Shown here piece by piece: positions 61,183 to 64,000 of a stretch of DNA of 64,000 nt. The notes below the pieces were generated by a model that was not told the DNA's origin, made no database searches, and worked only from the letters and a program-made list of their open reading frames with translations. Both the position numbers and the translations under genes were made by a program. Where the stretch lies: positions 124,001 to 188,000 of the forward strand of contig CADCSX010000008.1 in the NCBI GenBank assembly GCA_902805475.1, written 5' to 3'. Position 1 is the first letter of the stretch. Every line of letters begins with the position of its first letter. The stretch comes from Entonaema liquescens (lineage: Eukaryota; Ascomycota; Sordariomycetes; Xylariales; Xylariaceae).

Positions 61183-62229
61183 TCACTTTCCCGGCACCTC
61201 TTCCTCGTCAGACACGTCTTCTCCTGCTTCGATAGCTTTCTGTCGTTTCCTTGCTTGACGTTCCTTCTTTTTGTCTAATAACTTGGCGAGCGTCTTCGCG
61301 GTGTTGAAGACGCCTCCCGTGCCCGCGCCACAGGCAGCACAGCTTGGATCCTTCCTATACCTCTGTAATGCACACGGCAAGCAGAAATAATGCTGACACC
61401 TAGTCACGATGGGCTCCTTATACGGCCCTTTACAGATGATACAGGCGAACGGAATTTTCTCGAGTAAGGCTTCTTCGGCTGCGTCAACATCATCGTCTGC
61501 GTTTGCGCTGCGATTGGCACTGGCCATAACTTTTCCACCTAGGTTCTTCTTCCCCTTTGTTACGTTTTCCCACTCCCTATCCAGCTGCCAGCCTTGCTTG
61601 TAATCCTCTCGAGCGTGTAGGAATTTGCAGTTGTCCCCGAAACCACAGAAGCCGGTCTGCTTGTAGTCTTTGCATACGTCAGGTGCGAAGTCAGTGACCG
61701 TGATAGTCCTGATGTTCGTAGCCGCCTTGATAGGCCCGACCGTCCGATTGGGAGCATTCGGATTCTTCTGTATAAATTTGGTTTGGTTGGCGAGGCCTTT
61801 GTATGTTCCATCGGGTTGTGTAGGAAGGTCTGCTGTGTCTTTGGATTTAGGGAGAGGTCGCGTCTTTCCTAACAGGTTGGCATCTTCATCAAACCAATTT
61901 GTTTGCTTTGTAGCATCGTTTGTACTTGTAATTGGCACACTACGGTCGGCTTCGAAGACGGTGGCGCCATGACTTTGGTCGGCACGCGTTACGTTATCCT
62001 TGGATGAAGCTGTTACCACGGCGGTATTTTTCTTACGTCGCTTGACACGTTGTCCCGATTCGTCCTCTGATGATGTGTAATCGTCACTGTCGCTATCGGC
62101 AGGCGGTGGTGTTGCTGGACGTTTTCTAATATTTGCCTTCCCCTTTGCGCCTCGTTTCTTGAAGATGGCAACTGGAGCAATAGGCGTATCGGTCGCTACT
62201 GGAGCACTCGGTGTACTGTCATCAGCCAT
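61183..62229 (-). CDS. CWC24: Pre-mRNA-splicing factor Cwc24 (RNF113 homologue)
   Basis: Single-exon gene of 348 residues. The N-terminal 170 residues are charged and disordered with a basic KKRGAKGKANIRKRP segment. GLANQTKFIQKNPNAPNRTVGPIKA leads into the CCCH finger CKDYKQTGFCGFGDNCKFLH (C-x8-C-x5-C-x3-H). The RING finger follows at about residues 263-300: CIICKGPYKEPIVTRCQHYFC and CALQRY, with SCAAC completing the second site. This order (CCCH then RING) is diagnostic of Cwc24/RNF113. Yeast Cwc24 binds the 5' splice site in the Bact spliceosome before the first step. It ends in an acidic DVSDEEEVPGK tail. It is the third splicing-related gene in the window after SRPK and SLT11. Confidence 0.95.
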   Translation of the reverse strand: MADDSTPSAPVATDTPIAPVAIFKKRGAKGKANIRKRPATPPPADSDSDDYTSSEDESGQRVKRRKKNTAVVTASSKDNVTRADQSHGATVFEADRSVPITSTNDATKQTNWFDEDANLLGKTRPLPKSKDTADLPTQPDGTYKGLANQTKFIQKNPNAPNRTVGPIKAATNIRTITVTDFAPDVCKDYKQTGFCGFGDNCKFLHAREDYKQGWQLDREWENVTKGKKNLGGKVMASANRSANADDDVDAAEEALLEKIPFACIICKGPYKEPIVTRCQHYFCLPCALQRYRKDPSCAACGAGTGGVFNTAKTLAKLLDKKKERQARKRQKAIEAGEDVSDEEEVPGK

Positions 62230-64000
62230 TGTATGATATTATCTTCGAACCTTCGTATTAAGTTGTTTGTATAATGTCGCGACACTAGCTGGATATTGAT
62301 TTGGCTGAAAAGTGAGGATATTGGGTAAGTTTTCGACCTTGCGTCATGCAACCGGGAATGTTTTCTAATCAAGAGTTTCTAGAAACCTTATCATACAGGC
62401 AGGTAGACAGGGTAGGGGTTGTACCTTACCTAAGTACTGACACCTACCTAAGCACCCGTATTGCTGCAGTGTCAATGTCTTGTCAAATTGAATTTGCCTA
62501 ACCTAGTGCTCTGCTTTCTTATTGGAACAATGGAAGGTATCTAATATACAGTGCGACCGCGTTATACTACCTAATCCCCAGTTCCCTAATTGTCTTCTTC
62601 AGGTCTCAGCCTTGTATTGTTTCGCCTAGCGGGAGTTAAAATTAGCAGGGAAACCCTCAAGCTGTGGGGAGCTGTAAGATTGGTTTCCCAATGCTTCATG
62701 CGTAACACGCGTAACACCACAATTTCCTGTGATCCAATACTTTTACCGCTTCGATCCGGCAGATAACCTATCGGTAGGTTGTATGACGTGTTTTGAGATC
62801 GAGCTTCATCGGATTCTCCGCACAGCAACCGGGTATCTTGGTTTTCTTCCCTAGAGCATGGGTTGATATTTTGGGCAGATATTGGTAAATGAGTTTTGTT
62901 TAGGTTGGTATCTTTGGGAAGTAGCTATATTACCTATCTCTAGGTAGTACCTATGCATTTGCATAGATTAAGTACTTTATTATTAGGTACGCCACCTAGG
63001 TGCATACCTACCTAAGGTACCCATCCAAGGGGTGTCATCCTTACCTTGCTTTGTGCCTGTATGAGCATATGTACTTCCATAGGTGGGCAGAGTACATGCT
63101 CCAATCAATCAGACAGGAGTATAACTACCTCCTTAGATACTTCAGCACCCCATTATTAAGTGTCAGCCGTACTGCAACACTGTAACAAGTGTACTTAAGC
63201 ACTAGCGGCCCGCCACGTGTTAGAAGCTAATACTTGGATGTATTCGCACTGGCTACGGGATATTGCATTGATCCCTGCCGTAGCTCATCCACTTCGTCGC
63301 CGCAAATCCACACGCCATTCAATTGTTTAATACAGATTTTCCGTTTTTCCTATCTTCAAAATCGGCATCTTTGTTGACTCTCGTCCCCCTCTTTCCCTCC
63401 CTTCCCTCTGTTGTTTCTCCCGGTCTCCCTTCTTTCCGTCCGGGTCCGTTCTTATTAGTTGTGAGACAGCTTCTAGCCAATTTAGGAATCCGACCGCTTC
63501 TTAGGCGGGTTTTCCCAAGTCTCCAAATTCTCAGCCTCCGGATCCCGTTTGGAGCTCAATTGTTTCTTCTTGAGCAGGACGCGTCGTCTTACACGGCACC
63601 GGTCAACCGCATGCTCGCGCCGTACCTGCATTCTACTTAACAAACCTACACACTCATTTAGTCACTTACCCCGTCATTCGCTCATTCGCTCATCCGCCGT
63701 AACACTCTTCTAATTGTATCACATTGAATTTTTCTCATTTTCGTTTTCTTCAACCCCAAATCGGATTACCCGCGACACATTTTACTTGTTCCTTTTTCTC
63801 CTTTCCCTAGGGACTTCGTTCTGTTTAATCAATTTGTTAATACCTACCATCGTTACCTTACGTTATCTTTAATCCCGACTTTTGAACAAAAGAACCGATT
63901 TTCCTCTTGCTTTTTTTTTTCCCCCGAACAATCACCTGCAGTCGACAACATCACCTCGATTATCCTAGACGGGTTAAAGACAGGCCAACTCAAATTTCAA
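62230..64000. promoter_or_regulatory. CWC24 upstream region and probable leader of a gene beyond the window
   Basis: The first few hundred bases are the CWC24 promoter. ACCTAGGTGC and TACCTACCTAAGGTACC words occur around 62990-63020. From about 63320 to 64000 the plus strand becomes strongly pyrimidine-rich (CCCCCTCTTTCCCTCCC, repeated CATTCGCTCATTCGCTCAT), the look of a long fungal 5' leader. The frame at 63323-63640 has no recognisable motif. I infer a plus-strand gene whose start codon lies past the right edge. Confidence 0.45.

Noticed and set aside
63323..63640. 105-codon plus-strand frame near the right edge
   Set aside because: Ser/Leu/Pro-rich translation of a CT-rich leader, without motif; more likely 5' leader of a gene outside the window.
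1..64000. tRNA or rRNA genes, CRISPR arrays, intact transposons
   Set aside because: Looking for B-box-like GGTTCGA contexts, cloverleaf pairs, regular spaced repeats, transposase or reverse-transcriptase motifs and terminal repeats gave nothing supportable by eye; a tRNAscan or repeat search could still find short or degenerate ones.

Overview
The window is nuclear DNA of a filamentous ascomycete (Pezizomycotina), most likely a sordariomycete. Nearly every gene is split by 50-70 nt GT-AG introns with CTAAC/CTGAC-type branch sites. The gene content is typical of the group: Zn2Cys6 regulators, a HET-domain gene, DHA1 MFS transporters, a DUF1996 secreted protein, and conserved eukaryotic housekeeping genes (SRPK, zuotin, Iws1, Slt11, Cwc24, Brl1/Brr6, Mzm1). 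The assignment rests on reading the sequence only; no database search was possible. Exon coordinates were placed by hand from splice consensus, reading frame and family motifs.

Layout. 0-13 kb is accessory: a DHA1 MFS transporter (-), a nine-exon secreted DUF1996 protein (-), a salicylate-hydroxylase-type FAD monooxygenase (-) and a Zn2Cys6 regulator (-), separated by long gene-free AT-rich spacers. 15.8-25.1 kb is a housekeeping block: Brl1/Brr6 nuclear-envelope protein (-), Iws1/Spn1 elongation factor (+, with a one-base frameshift) and an SR-protein kinase (-) whose first coding exon lies about 2 kb upstream of the rest. 27.9-36.4 kb holds a secreted M24 peptidase (-), a CCCH/RBR ubiquitin ligase (-) and a secreted beta-helix protein (-). 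37.7-39.5 kb is a decayed F-box gene. 40.1-43.7 kb is a second housekeeping block: zuotin (-) and Mzm1 (+) sharing a promoter region, then Slt11/Ecm2 (-, probable frameshift). 44.9-58.3 kb is accessory again: a DHA1 MFS transporter (+), a secreted cysteine-containing protein (+), a HET-domain gene with an in-frame stop (-), and a Zn2Cys6 regulator (+) tail-to-tail with an AtuA-like acyclic-terpene-utilisation protein (-). The window closes with the splicing factor Cwc24 (-) and the probable 5' leader of a gene lying beyond the right edge.

How genes fit together. Three products act on spliceosomes or splicing regulators (SRPK, Slt11, Cwc24). Iws1 links elongation to mRNA processing, zuotin acts at the ribosome and Mzm1 in respiratory complex III assembly. 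The accessory genes are transport, oxidation, secretion, regulation and self-recognition functions. No core biosynthetic enzyme (PKS, NRPS, terpene synthase) is present, so I do not call a biosynthetic cluster.

Most useful observations: the ~2 kb intron that separates the N-terminal basic exon of SRPK from its kinase domain; three intact-looking genes each off by one base; an F-box relic whose three nonsense codons all look like TGG to TAG changes; a HET gene interrupted exactly at its most conserved cysteine; and a palindromic TACCTAGGTA-type word scattered through the spacers. I did not find a convincing wholly new system.
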